DNA of 64,000 bases, taken from NCBI RefSeq assembly GCF_003570905.1, contig NZ_QXJM01000029.1, forward strand, positions 186,001-250,000. The letters run 5' to 3'. Below are positions 56,172 through 63,341 of this stretch, piece by piece. The notes beneath the pieces were generated by a model, which worked only from the letters and a program-made list of their open reading frames with translations, ran no database searches and had not been told where the DNA came from. The first letter of the stretch is position 1; every line of letters begins with the position of its first letter. The DNA comes from Cohnella faecalis. Its GTDB lineage: Bacteria > Bacillota > Bacilli > Paenibacillales > Paenibacillaceae. The position numbers and the translations under genes were made by a program.

Positions 56172-57296
56172 TCACATCGATCGCCCCAGAAACTCTCCCA
56201 TCGCCTCGATTAATCGGGCGGCGCCGGCCTTCATCTGCCGATCGTCGGCGAAAGCGAAAGTTAACCGCACCGTGTTGCGCTGCGGCTCCGTCGCATAGAA
56301 CGGCGTGCCGGGCTGAAACATGAGACCCTTCAGCCATGCGCCGCGAAGCAGAGCTTCCCCGTCCAGCGCGGGCGGGAGCGTCAGCCACAGATGGATGCCG
56401 CCTTCCGGCGAAACCCATGTCAATTTCGGAACTTGCGACAATGCAAGCAGCTCGGTCAATCTTCTCATTTTCCGGCCGCATTGCACGTTGAGCATATCCA
56501 GAAGCGGACTAAGCGGCTGTTCGCGCAGCAAAGCGGCAAGCGCGGCTCTTTCAAGAGAAGTTGGCTGCAGCTCGGCCTGAACCTGCGGAGGAAGCCATCG
56601 CTCCATGTCCTCCGACGTTCCGGCTACCCACCCGAATTTCAATCCGCCTACCAATCCGGGAGGAAGCTGTCCGACGGATAGCACTCCTGCTTCCTCTCTT
56701 ACGCCGCTTCGTAAATTCAAGTCCTTTTTGCCATACCGAATCAGTTCCTGCCGATCGTCTCGAAGCATAAGCACGCCTGCCTTCCGGCATAACCGGATTG
56801 CCGAGGCCAGCCTTTCCTTATTCCATGCGGCTCCCTCCGGATCCGTGCACGATGGGGCGGCGTACACGAGCCGCGGACGATGGATCGATAGAGCCTCCTG
56901 GAGCGCTTCCGGATTCATCCCCTCCCGGTCTCCTCCCACCGGTACGATCCGGACGCCCGCTTTGCGAAGCAGCTGCAATACCGAACGGGACGTCAGCTTC
57001 TCCGTCAACACGACATCTCCCGGGCTTAACAGCCTCTCAGCCAGCTTGCCAATCGCCGCATCGGCTCCCGATACGAGTACGAGCAAGCCCGCTCCTTCGT
57101 TTATGCCGCTGCCGGGCAACAGATCTCCGGCAATAGCGGCGCGAAGCTCCGAATCCGACTCGCTTTCCTTTCGAACGGGGCTCGCGGCACCGGACTTTTG
57201 CTCGGATGCGGCCGCCGCCAGCCGTTCCTCCCACTCCGAGGCCGCGACAAGTCCTTCCTTAGGCCAACCGCCCATCCAGTTAATGATCGTAGTCAT
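56172..57296 (-). CDS. PLP aminotransferase-fold protein lacking the catalytic lysine
   Basis: 374 aa, similar to the aminotransferase half of MocR/PdxR-type and class I/II enzymes: LVLVSGADAAIGKLAERLLSPGD, EGMNPEALQEAL, PSCTDPEG (normally NPTG), LMLRDDRQELIRYG (normally DDY). The segment that should carry the PLP lysine (GTFSK.L.P.LRLGW) reads LSVGQLPPGLVGGLKFGW, so Lys is replaced by Gln. The C-terminal substrate Arg (NTVRLTFAF) remains. It may be a pseudoenzyme or non-catalytic PLP-fold protein. ATG 57296 follows GGGAGGGAG. No GntR domain precedes it. Confidence 0.7.
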   Translation of the reverse strand: MTTIINWMGGWPKEGLVAASEWEERLAAAASEQKSGAASPVRKESESDSELRAAIAGDLLPGSGINEGAGLLVLVSGADAAIGKLAERLLSPGDVVLTEKLTSRSVLQLLRKAGVRIVPVGGDREGMNPEALQEALSIHRPRLVYAAPSCTDPEGAAWNKERLASAIRLCRKAGVLMLRDDRQELIRYGKKDLNLRSGVREEAGVLSVGQLPPGLVGGLKFGWVAGTSEDMERWLPPQVQAELQPTSLERAALAALLREQPLSPLLDMLNVQCGRKMRRLTELLALSQVPKLTWVSPEGGIHLWLTLPPALDGEALLRGAWLKGLMFQPGTPFYATEPQRNTVRLTFAFADDRQMKAGAARLIEAMGEFLGRSM

Positions 57297-57494
57297 TTCG
57301 CTCCCTCCCGTACCAGCCGTCTTCCCTACCATTGTATGCCGCTCTCTTCGCCCCAAGCCGAAGGATTAACGAAAAGAGCCCGAGAAGGCTCCCCGGCTCC
57401 TGGTGCATGACATGATTTGAACATCATAAATATTGCCGATCCTCGACCGAAGTCCTTCTCCGGCAAATCGCACGTTTTGTCACAACTTTTTGCG

Positions 57495-57523
57495 TTTTCT
57501 TTTTGCCGCGCGTTGGTTATAAT
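57495..57523 (+). promoter_or_regulatory. Promoter of the 48-aa membrane peptide gene
   Basis: TATAAT at 57518-57523, preceded 17 bp upstream by a T-rich hexamer (TTTTCT). The gene starts 27 bp later. Confidence 0.5.
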
Positions 57524-57550
57524 AAAGGGAGTTAAGCGGAGGTGTGGAAG

Positions 57551-57697
57551 ATGTTTCTAGCGGAAGAAGCCGTCAAACATGCAATTACGTTCCTCGGAAT
57601 GTCCGACAAATTTTGGATTTGCATGCTCATATTCGTCCTGTTCCTGACCGCGATTCTTACGTCGTCTTACAATGACGACAAAACCAAAGGGCTGTAA
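57551..57697 (+). CDS. 48-aa single-span membrane peptide, function unknown
   Basis: ATG 57551 has GGAGGTG at the right distance. The protein is MFLAEEAVKHAITFLGMSDK, then one membrane helix (FWICMLIFVLFLTAILTSS), then a charged tail (YNDDKTKGL). A promoter lies upstream and a strong terminator directly downstream, so it is a real monocistronic gene. The N-terminus is amphipathic. No family recognised. Confidence 0.75.
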   Translation: MFLAEEAVKHAITFLGMSDKFWICMLIFVLFLTAILTSSYNDDKTKGL

Positions 57698-57711
57698 TTC
57701 TGCTCTAAAGA

Positions 57712-57754
57712 AACGGTCCGATTGCGGCTTGTGCCGACAATCGGCCGTTTTTTT
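57712..57754 (+). terminator. Terminator of the 48-aa peptide gene
   Basis: AACGG and CCGATTG pair with CAATCGG and CGTT, followed by seven T. Confidence 0.85.
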
Positions 57755-57844
57755 ATACAGTGCGCAGCCGGTTTGCCCGACTCGGCTCGGCTCGGTTCGG
57801 TTGTCGTGTGTGTAAAAGAAAATACGCATCTCTCCGCCTCTGCG

Positions 57845-58116
57845 GTCTGACGTGAAGTCAAACAAACTTCCCCTCCTAGTTCTCCTCCTTTGCTGCTGAA
57901 CGGGCAGTTAAACCAACCTCCTCTCCCAGTTCTGCTCCTCTGCTGCTTGACGGGTAGTTAAACAAACCCGCCGTCCCAATTCTCCTCCTTTGCTGCCTGA
58001 CGGGCAGTTAAACAAACCCGCCGTCCCAATTCTCCTTTGCTGCCTGACGGGCAGTTAAACAAGCCCACCGCCCCAGTTCTTTTCCTCTTTTGCCTGACGG
58101 GCAGTTGATTAACTGC
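57845..58116. repeat. Degenerate tandem array, about 50-bp period
   Basis: About five units share GACGGGCAGTTAAACAAAC, CCGCCGTCCCA and TTCTCCTCCTTTGCTGC. The 5' units are more diverged (for example AACGGGCAGTTAAACCAACC). Non-coding, in a convergent intergenic region. Confidence 0.85.
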
Positions 58117-58162
58117 AATAGATACAGCTATCCTTCCTCTTGAGCCACGCCGTTGGGAATGT

Positions 58163-58293
58163 ACTGCAAAAAGTACATTTAATTTTTGATATTTCGGAGA
58201 TTGACGCTAATAGCATCCTCAATACATGTACCATTTGCAGGTAATATCGCTAGAACACCGATCTATCATCAAAATAAATGTATGTTTTGCAGT
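58163..58293. repeat. Inverted pair of an 18-bp motif, with a third diverged copy
   Basis: ACTGCAAAAAGTACATTT (58163-58180) and, inverted, AAATGTATGTTTTGCAGT (58276-58293). A third relative, ACATGTACCATTTGCAG, lies at 58224-58240. This sits between the 50-bp and 19-bp arrays in otherwise empty DNA. Confidence 0.55.
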
Positions 58294-58300
58294 TGAGCGT

Positions 58301-58550
58301 CGGGCTAGGCAAGGATCGGCGGGCTAGGCAAGGATCGGCGGGCTAAGCGAGGATCGACGGGCTAGGCGAGGATCGGCGGCTAAGCGAGGATCGACGGGCT
58401 AGGCGAGGATCGACGGGCTAGACGAGGATCGGCGGCTGGGCGAGGATCGGCAGGCTGGGCGAGGATCGGCGGGCTAGGCGAGGATCGGCGAGCTAGGCGA
58501 GGATCGGCAGGCTAGGCAAGGATCGGCGAGCTAGGCGAAGATAGGCGGGC
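58301..58550. repeat. 19-bp tandem array, about 13 units
   Basis: Units follow CGGGCTAGGCGAGGATCGG, with G/A changes (GGCAAGG, GGATCGACGG) and a few 18-bp units. Non-coding, ending about 80 bp before the AbrB-like gene stop. Confidence 0.9.
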
Positions 58551-58575
58551 ATATGCGTCCTCAAGCAATAGCGCC

Positions 58576-58621
58576 AAAAAAAGAAAGCCGATCAACGCCA
58601 ATAAGGCGCCGAACGGCTTTC
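58576..58621 (-). terminator. Terminator of the AbrB-like gene
   Basis: GAAAGCCG (58583-58590) and CGGCTTTC (58614-58621), with GCC/GGC inside; seven T follow on the minus strand. Confidence 0.8.
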
Positions 58622-58630
58622 CAGCTTATT

Positions 58631-58873
58631 TTACAGCCCGCCCATTTCCGACATGCAAGCGCTGCAGACGTAACGCTCTTTGAACTCCGAGACGCCTTCC
58701 ATCGAAGTGCAAAATACGCAGCGAGGCCGATAACGTTCCAAAATAATATGATCACCTTGGACTAAAATCTCCACAGGATCTCCCTCGTTCATCTGATATC
58801 GCTTACGAAGCGATTTAGGCAATACGATCCGTCCCAATTGGTCTACCTTACGAACTACGCCAGCCGGTTTCAA
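58631..58873 (-). CDS. AbrB/SpoVT-type transition regulator with zinc-ribbon tail
   Basis: 80 aa from TTG 58873, which has GGAGG 7 nt upstream; an ATG at 58888 is the alternative. The N-terminus is the AbrB swapped-hairpin fold: GVVRKVDQLGRIVLPKSLRK and VEILVQGDHIILERYRP. The C-terminus is CVFC...CSAC, a probable zinc knuckle that B. subtilis AbrB lacks. AbrB proteins hold back stationary-phase genes. It stands alone with its own terminator. Confidence 0.85.
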   Translation of the reverse strand: MKPAGVVRKVDQLGRIVLPKSLRKRYQMNEGDPVEILVQGDHIILERYRPRCVFCTSMEGVSEFKERYVCSACMSEMGGL

Positions 58874-59041
58874 TGCAGTTCCTCCCATTCTTCCGCTACT
58901 CATGTTAGTTATAGTTAAACATGGAACCCAAAGCTACACCTATAGCGTTTCGATAAATGACCTCAAAAATCCTTCTTTTAACGCTAATTATCTTAGTATC
59001 TTACAAAACTACATATAAAAACAAGAGAAAATTCAAAAATG

Positions 59042-59515
59042 CTACGAACGATCTAAAAGTCCGGGAAAATCGGTCTGCCTAAGCGCCTCGTAAACAACGA
59101 TCGCCGCGGAATTCGCCAAATTCAAAGAACGCACCTTGTCCGTCATCGGCATGCGCATCCCCGTATCCGGATTCGCGTCGAGAAGCTCCTGCGGCAGCCC
59201 CTTCGTCTCTTTGCCGAATACGAACATATCGCCGTCTCGAAATTCAAAATCGGAATAGCGCTTGTCCGCCCGAGTGCTCGCGAAAAAAAACCGGCTCTCC
59301 GGATGAGCCTGCTCCACTTCCTCGAACGAATCGTAATACGTAATGTTGACTGCATACCAGTAATCCAGACCGGCCCGCTTCAGCTCCCGGTCGTCGGTTG
59401 AGAAGCCGAGAGGCCGTACGAGGTGAAGATGCGTACCGGTCGCCGCGCACGTGCGGGCGATATTGCCCGTATTCGCCGGGATTTCCGGATGTACGAGAAC
59501 GATGTGAAACGGCAT
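59042..59515 (-). CDS. trmL: tRNA (cytidine(34)-2'-O)-methyltransferase
   Basis: 157 aa, SPOUT family: PEIPANTGNIARTCAATGTH, MFVFGKETKGLPQELL and SLNLANSAAIVVYEALRQ. It methylates the wobble base of tRNA-Leu isoacceptors. Length and motifs are standard. Confidence 0.93.
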   Translation of the reverse strand: MPFHIVLVHPEIPANTGNIARTCAATGTHLHLVRPLGFSTDDRELKRAGLDYWYAVNITYYDSFEEVEQAHPESRFFFASTRADKRYSDFEFRDGDMFVFGKETKGLPQELLDANPDTGMRMPMTDKVRSLNLANSAAIVVYEALRQTDFPGLLDRS

Positions 59516-59550
59516 AATACGTGTTCCTCCTCGAATGCCTGACCGCGCGA

Positions 59551-59583
59551 AAAAACGGAAATAGCGGCGACACCGCTATTTCC
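59551..59583 (-). terminator. Terminator of serC
   Basis: GGAAATAGCGG (59557-59567) and CCGCTATTTCC (59573-59583), then T-rich sequence on the minus strand. Confidence 0.85.
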
Positions 59584-59602
59584 GAGATCGATCCCGGTTC
59601 GG

Positions 59603-60691
59603 TTATCCGTTCCGGCTTTGGAAATCCTTCATGAATGAGACGAGAGCTTGGACGCTCTCAGGAGGTACGGCATTGTAGATCGAAGCCCGTAAGCCGCCTA
59701 CGCTCCGATGTCCTTTAAGCCCAACGAAGCCGTTCGCTTCCGATTCCTTGGCGAATTGCTTCTCCAGTTCCTCGCTGCCCATACGGAACGTGACGTTCAT
59801 GATCGAACGGCTCGCGCTTTCGGCAAAGCCGCGGTAAAATCCGCCGCTTCCGTCGATTGCATCGTACAAAAGCTTTGCTTTTTCCCCGTTACGCGCTGCC
59901 ATGCCGGCTGCTCCGCCGTTCGCTTTTACCCATTTCAGAACCGTATTCACCATATAAATAGCGAATGTCGGCGGAGTATTGTACAACGAATCGGCCTTGG
60001 CGTGGGTCGAATAGCGCAGCATCGTCGGTACGGTCATGGACGGCTTGCCGATCAAGTCTTCGCGAATGACGGCGATCGTAACGCCTGAAGGTCCCAGGTT
60101 CTTTTGCGCTCCCGCATAGATTAAGCCGAACCGGGAGACGTCGATCGGACGGCAAAGGATATCGCTGGACAAGTCGCCGATCAGCGGAACGCTGCCGCTA
60201 TCGGGATAAGCTTGCCACTGCGTACCTTCGATCGTCTCGTTCGAGGTAACGTGCAGGTAAGCGGCGTTATCCGGAATCTTTACATCAGTAAGCGAAGGAA
60301 TTCGCGCATATTTGTCCGCTTCGGAAGAAGCCGCGATCGCCGTATCGCCGAACAGCTTCGCTTCCTCGATCGCTTTGGTCGCCCAGCTTCCCGTCGCCAC
60401 GTATGCGCCAACCTTGCCCGGAGAGAGCAGGTTCATCGGAATCATGGCGAACTGCGTGCTCGCTCCGCCTTGAAGGAACAATACTTTGTATCCTTCCGGA
60501 ATGCCGAGCAGCTCGCGAAGCAGATTTTCCGTTTCGTAGTGCACTTTTTCGTATACGGCGCCGCGATGGGACATCTCCATCAGCGACATGCCGGTATTGT
60601 CGAATTCAACGAATTGCTCCTGCGCCTGCTGCAATACTTCCAATGGCAGCGCGGCAGGACCCGCGTTGAAATTGTAAGCGCGGTTTGCCAT
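59603..60691 (-). CDS. serC: Phosphoserine aminotransferase
   Basis: 362 aa. The N-terminus is YNFNAGPAALPLEVLQQAQ, and the PLP lysine is in GLIYAGAQKNLGPSG (about Lys197). C-terminus GHRSVGGLRASIYNA. It converts 3-phosphohydroxypyruvate to phosphoserine in serine synthesis and acts also in pyridoxal phosphate supply in some bacteria. No serA or serB is adjacent. Confidence 0.95.
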   Translation of the reverse strand: MANRAYNFNAGPAALPLEVLQQAQEQFVEFDNTGMSLMEMSHRGAVYEKVHYETENLLRELLGIPEGYKVLFLQGGASTQFAMIPMNLLSPGKVGAYVATGSWATKAIEEAKLFGDTAIAASSEADKYARIPSLTDVKIPDNAAYLHVTSNETIEGTQWQAYPDSGSVPLIGDLSSDILCRPIDVSRFGLIYAGAQKNLGPSGVTIAVIREDLIGKPSMTVPTMLRYSTHAKADSLYNTPPTFAIYMVNTVLKWVKANGGAAGMAARNGEKAKLLYDAIDGSGGFYRGFAESASRSIMNVTFRMGSEELEKQFAKESEANGFVGLKGHRSVGGLRASIYNAVPPESVQALVSFMKDFQSRNG

Positions 60692-60816
60692 CCCATTCCC
60701 ACCTTGTCAAAATAATGATAGGCTTATCATATCAAAGCCGACAGTCTGCAAGCAACATGCAATCCTTCCGTTTCGTGGCGATATGAGCACAATTCCGAAC
60801 GAAAGCTGGCGACATA

Positions 60817-61440
60817 TTGGAAAATTTTCGTCTTTTTGTCGGTGTCGCAGTGTCAAACGACGTTATTCGCGCAATGACGCCAATATTGAGCCAATTGTCG
60901 GCCTCCCTGCCGTTCAAACGTTGGACTCACCCCGCCGATTTGCACGTCACTTTGCACTTCTTGGGCGATGTAGCCGTTAATCGCGTGGAAAATCTTTACG
61001 AGGCCATGGCGAGAATAGCCCAGACTGCTTCTCCTTTTCGACTGCAGCTAGGCGAACTAGCGACATTCGGACAACCGGACGCCCCACGCGTCTTATGGTG
61101 CAAAGTAAGCGAGCCTGCGCCCGCTGCTGCAGCATCCATCGCCGCATCGCAAGAAGATCCGCTCGCGTCGCTGCATGACGCGCTCGCCACCCCTCTCGCC
61201 TCCGCGGGCTTCGCCCTAGAGGCAAGACCGTTCCGCGCGCACGTCACGCTCGCGCGGAACGGCAACGCGGCTTGCGGCCCGGCCGCCATCGCCGCGGCAT
61301 GGAGCGAGGCGACCGCCCAATCGGGCGCGGTCGCCCCGCTGGCTTGGACGGCGGAACGCGTAACCGTGTTCCGCACGCACATCGGCCGGCGCCCGGGCTA
61401 CGAGCGGCTGGCCGAATTTCCGCTGCGCGGAGCTCTCTAG
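60817..61440 (+). CDS. thpR: RNA 2',3'-cyclic phosphodiesterase (LigT/2H family)
   Basis: 207 aa. Two HxT motifs: HVTLHFLGD (about 43) and HVTLARNG (about 146), which form the 2H active site. The start is TTG 60817 with only a weak ribosome site. Ala-rich insertions lie between the motifs. It opens 2',3'-cyclic phosphates at RNA ends. Divergent from serC. Confidence 0.85.
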   Translation: MENFRLFVGVAVSNDVIRAMTPILSQLSASLPFKRWTHPADLHVTLHFLGDVAVNRVENLYEAMARIAQTASPFRLQLGELATFGQPDAPRVLWCKVSEPAPAAAASIAASQEDPLASLHDALATPLASAGFALEARPFRAHVTLARNGNAACGPAAIAAAWSEATAQSGAVAPLAWTAERVTVFRTHIGRRPGYERLAEFPLRGAL

Positions 61441-61603
61441 CCGAACGCGCCGCCTCCCGCCTGCGTTGCCGCCGCGCCCCTAAGCCTGACGAGCCGCGCA
61501 ATCATTTACTGCCGTAGCCTTCATCTTTTCCAACAAAATCTCGCTCGCTTTCTCAGCCCCCTGCCCTGTAACCTTCCCATCCATTATCCAAAAATACAAT
61601 TGC

Positions 61604-61649
61604 AGCGACGCGAAGCGAGCCTGCTATCGGCAGGATTGCTTCGCATCGC
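61604..61649. other. Second stem-loop in the thpR-glnA intergenic region
   Basis: GCGAcGCGAAGC...CCTGC pairs with GCAGG...GCTTCGCaTCGC. It directly abuts the glnA terminator, so the glnA transcript would meet two hairpins in a row if the first fails. No gene is seen in 61441-61702. Confidence 0.5.
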
Positions 61650-61686
61650 AAAAAAGCCCCCGCCCGCTAATCGCGGACGGAGGCTT
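61650..61686 (-). terminator. Terminator of glnA
   Basis: AAGCC.CCG.CCGC and GCGG.CGG.GGCTT pair, followed on the minus strand by six T. It lies 17 bp after the glnA stop. Confidence 0.85.
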
Positions 61687-61702
61687 ACGTATCAAACAAA
61701 TA

Positions 61703-63127
61703 TTAGCAGTCGAAGTACAGGCTGTACTCGTGAGGATGAACGCGGATGGAAACGGCTTTCGCTTCGCCGCGTTTGAGCGCCACGTAGTTGTCGATGAATT
61801 CCTTCGTGAAGACGCCGCCTTCGGTCAAGAATTCGCTGTCTGCTTCAAGAGCGTCAAGCGCTTCGTCCAGAGTGCCTGGAACGCTGCGGATTTCTTTCTT
61901 TTGCTCGTCGGACAGCTCGTAAATGTTCGTGTCGAAAGGTCCATAGCCAAGAGCGGCTGGATCGATTTTGCGTTTGATTCCGTCCAGACCTGCCATCAGC
62001 ATCGCTGCGAACGCAAGGTAAGGGTTAGCCGTGGAATCCGGCGTACGGAACTCGATGCGGCATCCTTTAGGCGTAACAGCTGCAACCGGAATACGAACGG
62101 CTGCGGAACGATTGCCTTTGGAGTAAACAAGGTTAACCGGCGCTTCGTAACCAGGAACGAGACGTTTGAACGAGTTCGTGGACGGGTTCGTGATCGCGAT
62201 CAGAGCCGGAGCGTGGTGCAGAATGCCTCCGATGTAGTACAGAGCCATTTGGCTCAGGTTACCGTAGCCGCCTTTTTCATAGAACAGAGGCTCGCCGCCG
62301 TCGAAGATCGATTGGTGAACGTGCATTCCGCTGCCGTTGTCGCCGAAGAGCGGTTTAGGCATGAACGTTGCAACTTTGCCGTATTGACGAGCAACGTTGT
62401 GGATAATGTATTTGTATTTCATAAGGTTATCGGCAGTCGTCGTCAACGTGTCGAAACGGAAGTTGATTTCCGCTTGTCCGGCCGTCGCCACTTCATGGTG
62501 GTGACGCTCAACGCGCAAGCCGGTTTCTTGCATAATGCGAACCATTTCGCTGCGGATATCTTGCTGGGAATCGGTTGGAGCAACCGGCACATAGCCGCCT
62601 TTAACGCGGACTTTGAAACCAAGGTTGCCGCCTTCTTCTTTGCGGTTCGTGTTCCAAGCCGCTTCCTCGGAATCAACCGAGAAGGAAGAAGAGTTCATCG
62701 TGCTTTCATAACGAACGTCGTCGAAAATAAAGAATTCGGATTCCGGTGCGAAGAACGCGGTCGTTCCAACGCCGGCTTTTTGCAAATATTCTTCCGCTTT
62801 GTGGGCGATCGAACGCGGATCGCGCTCGTAACGCTCGCCGTCAGGCGTGTGGATGTTACACATGATAATGAGGGTCGAGTGAGCGGTGAACGGATCGACA
62901 TAAGCGGTTTCCGTATCCGGCATCATGACCATATCGGATTCTTCAATTCCGCGGAAGCCCGGGATCGAAGAGCCGTCGAATGCTACGCCGTTGACGAAAG
63001 TATCGGCGTCAACTTCAGTAGTAGGAAGAGTAATGTGATGAGCTTGACCGGCAAGGCTGATGAAGCGGAAGTCTACGAACTCGATATTCTTTTCCTTAAG
63101 CAAATCCAAAACTTTTTCGACTGACAT
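61703..63127 (-). CDS. glnA: Glutamine synthetase, type I
   Basis: 474 aa. Conserved GS motifs: FDGSSIPGF (about 50-58), ESEFFIFD, GQAEINFRFD, GDNGSGMHVHQS, PSTNSFKRLVPGYEAPVNL and RIEFRTPDSTANPYLAF. The C-terminus (NIYELSDEQ, then VHPHEYSLYFDC) and length fit the longer GSI-beta class, in which the Tyr of the NLYDL-like loop can be adenylylated; typical Bacillus GlnA is shorter (about 444 aa, GSI-alpha). No glnR lies beside it. It makes glutamine from glutamate and ammonia. A sigma-A promoter and a GlnR/TnrA-type box lie upstream. Confidence 0.95.
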   Translation of the reverse strand: MSVEKVLDLLKEKNIEFVDFRFISLAGQAHHITLPTTEVDADTFVNGVAFDGSSIPGFRGIEESDMVMMPDTETAYVDPFTAHSTLIIMCNIHTPDGERYERDPRSIAHKAEEYLQKAGVGTTAFFAPESEFFIFDDVRYESTMNSSSFSVDSEEAAWNTNRKEEGGNLGFKVRVKGGYVPVAPTDSQQDIRSEMVRIMQETGLRVERHHHEVATAGQAEINFRFDTLTTTADNLMKYKYIIHNVARQYGKVATFMPKPLFGDNGSGMHVHQSIFDGGEPLFYEKGGYGNLSQMALYYIGGILHHAPALIAITNPSTNSFKRLVPGYEAPVNLVYSKGNRSAAVRIPVAAVTPKGCRIEFRTPDSTANPYLAFAAMLMAGLDGIKRKIDPAALGYGPFDTNIYELSDEQKKEIRSVPGTLDEALDALEADSEFLTEGGVFTKEFIDNYVALKRGEAKAVSIRVHPHEYSLYFDC

Positions 63128-63208
63128 TTTCGAGTTTCCTCCCTATTTCCGAACATTTAGAGTGTGTTACCAGTGAATCGTTCAAGTTTTCACTCAACGT
63201 ATGACGTT

Positions 63209-63237
63209 ATTATAGAACTCTGTTTAGGGAGCGTCAA
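63209..63237 (-). promoter_or_regulatory. glnA promoter
   Basis: Minus strand: TTGACG (63232-63237), 17-bp spacer, TATAAT (63209-63214), about 80 bp before the glnA ATG. Confidence 0.8.
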
Positions 63238-63265
63238 TACTTATGTAAGGTATTTTTTGCGAATA

Positions 63266-63282
63266 TGTTAGCAATTCTCACA
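63266..63282. promoter_or_regulatory. GlnR/TnrA-type box upstream of glnA
   Basis: TGTTA-GCAATTC-TCACA matches TGTNA-N7-TNACA at every fixed position. It lies about 28 bp upstream of the -35. A second half site (TGTAA, 63244-63248) may mark a weaker site closer to the promoter. Confidence 0.65.
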
Positions 63283-63341
63283 CCTTTCATTAATTATTCA
63301 CAATGCCAAAACCCTATGTCCCGCGCGGGTTTCTCACCTTT

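Noticed and set aside
61730..63124. 464-codon open frame antisense to glnA
   Set aside because: glnA is certain on the other strand. The frame lacks a ribosome site and any domain.
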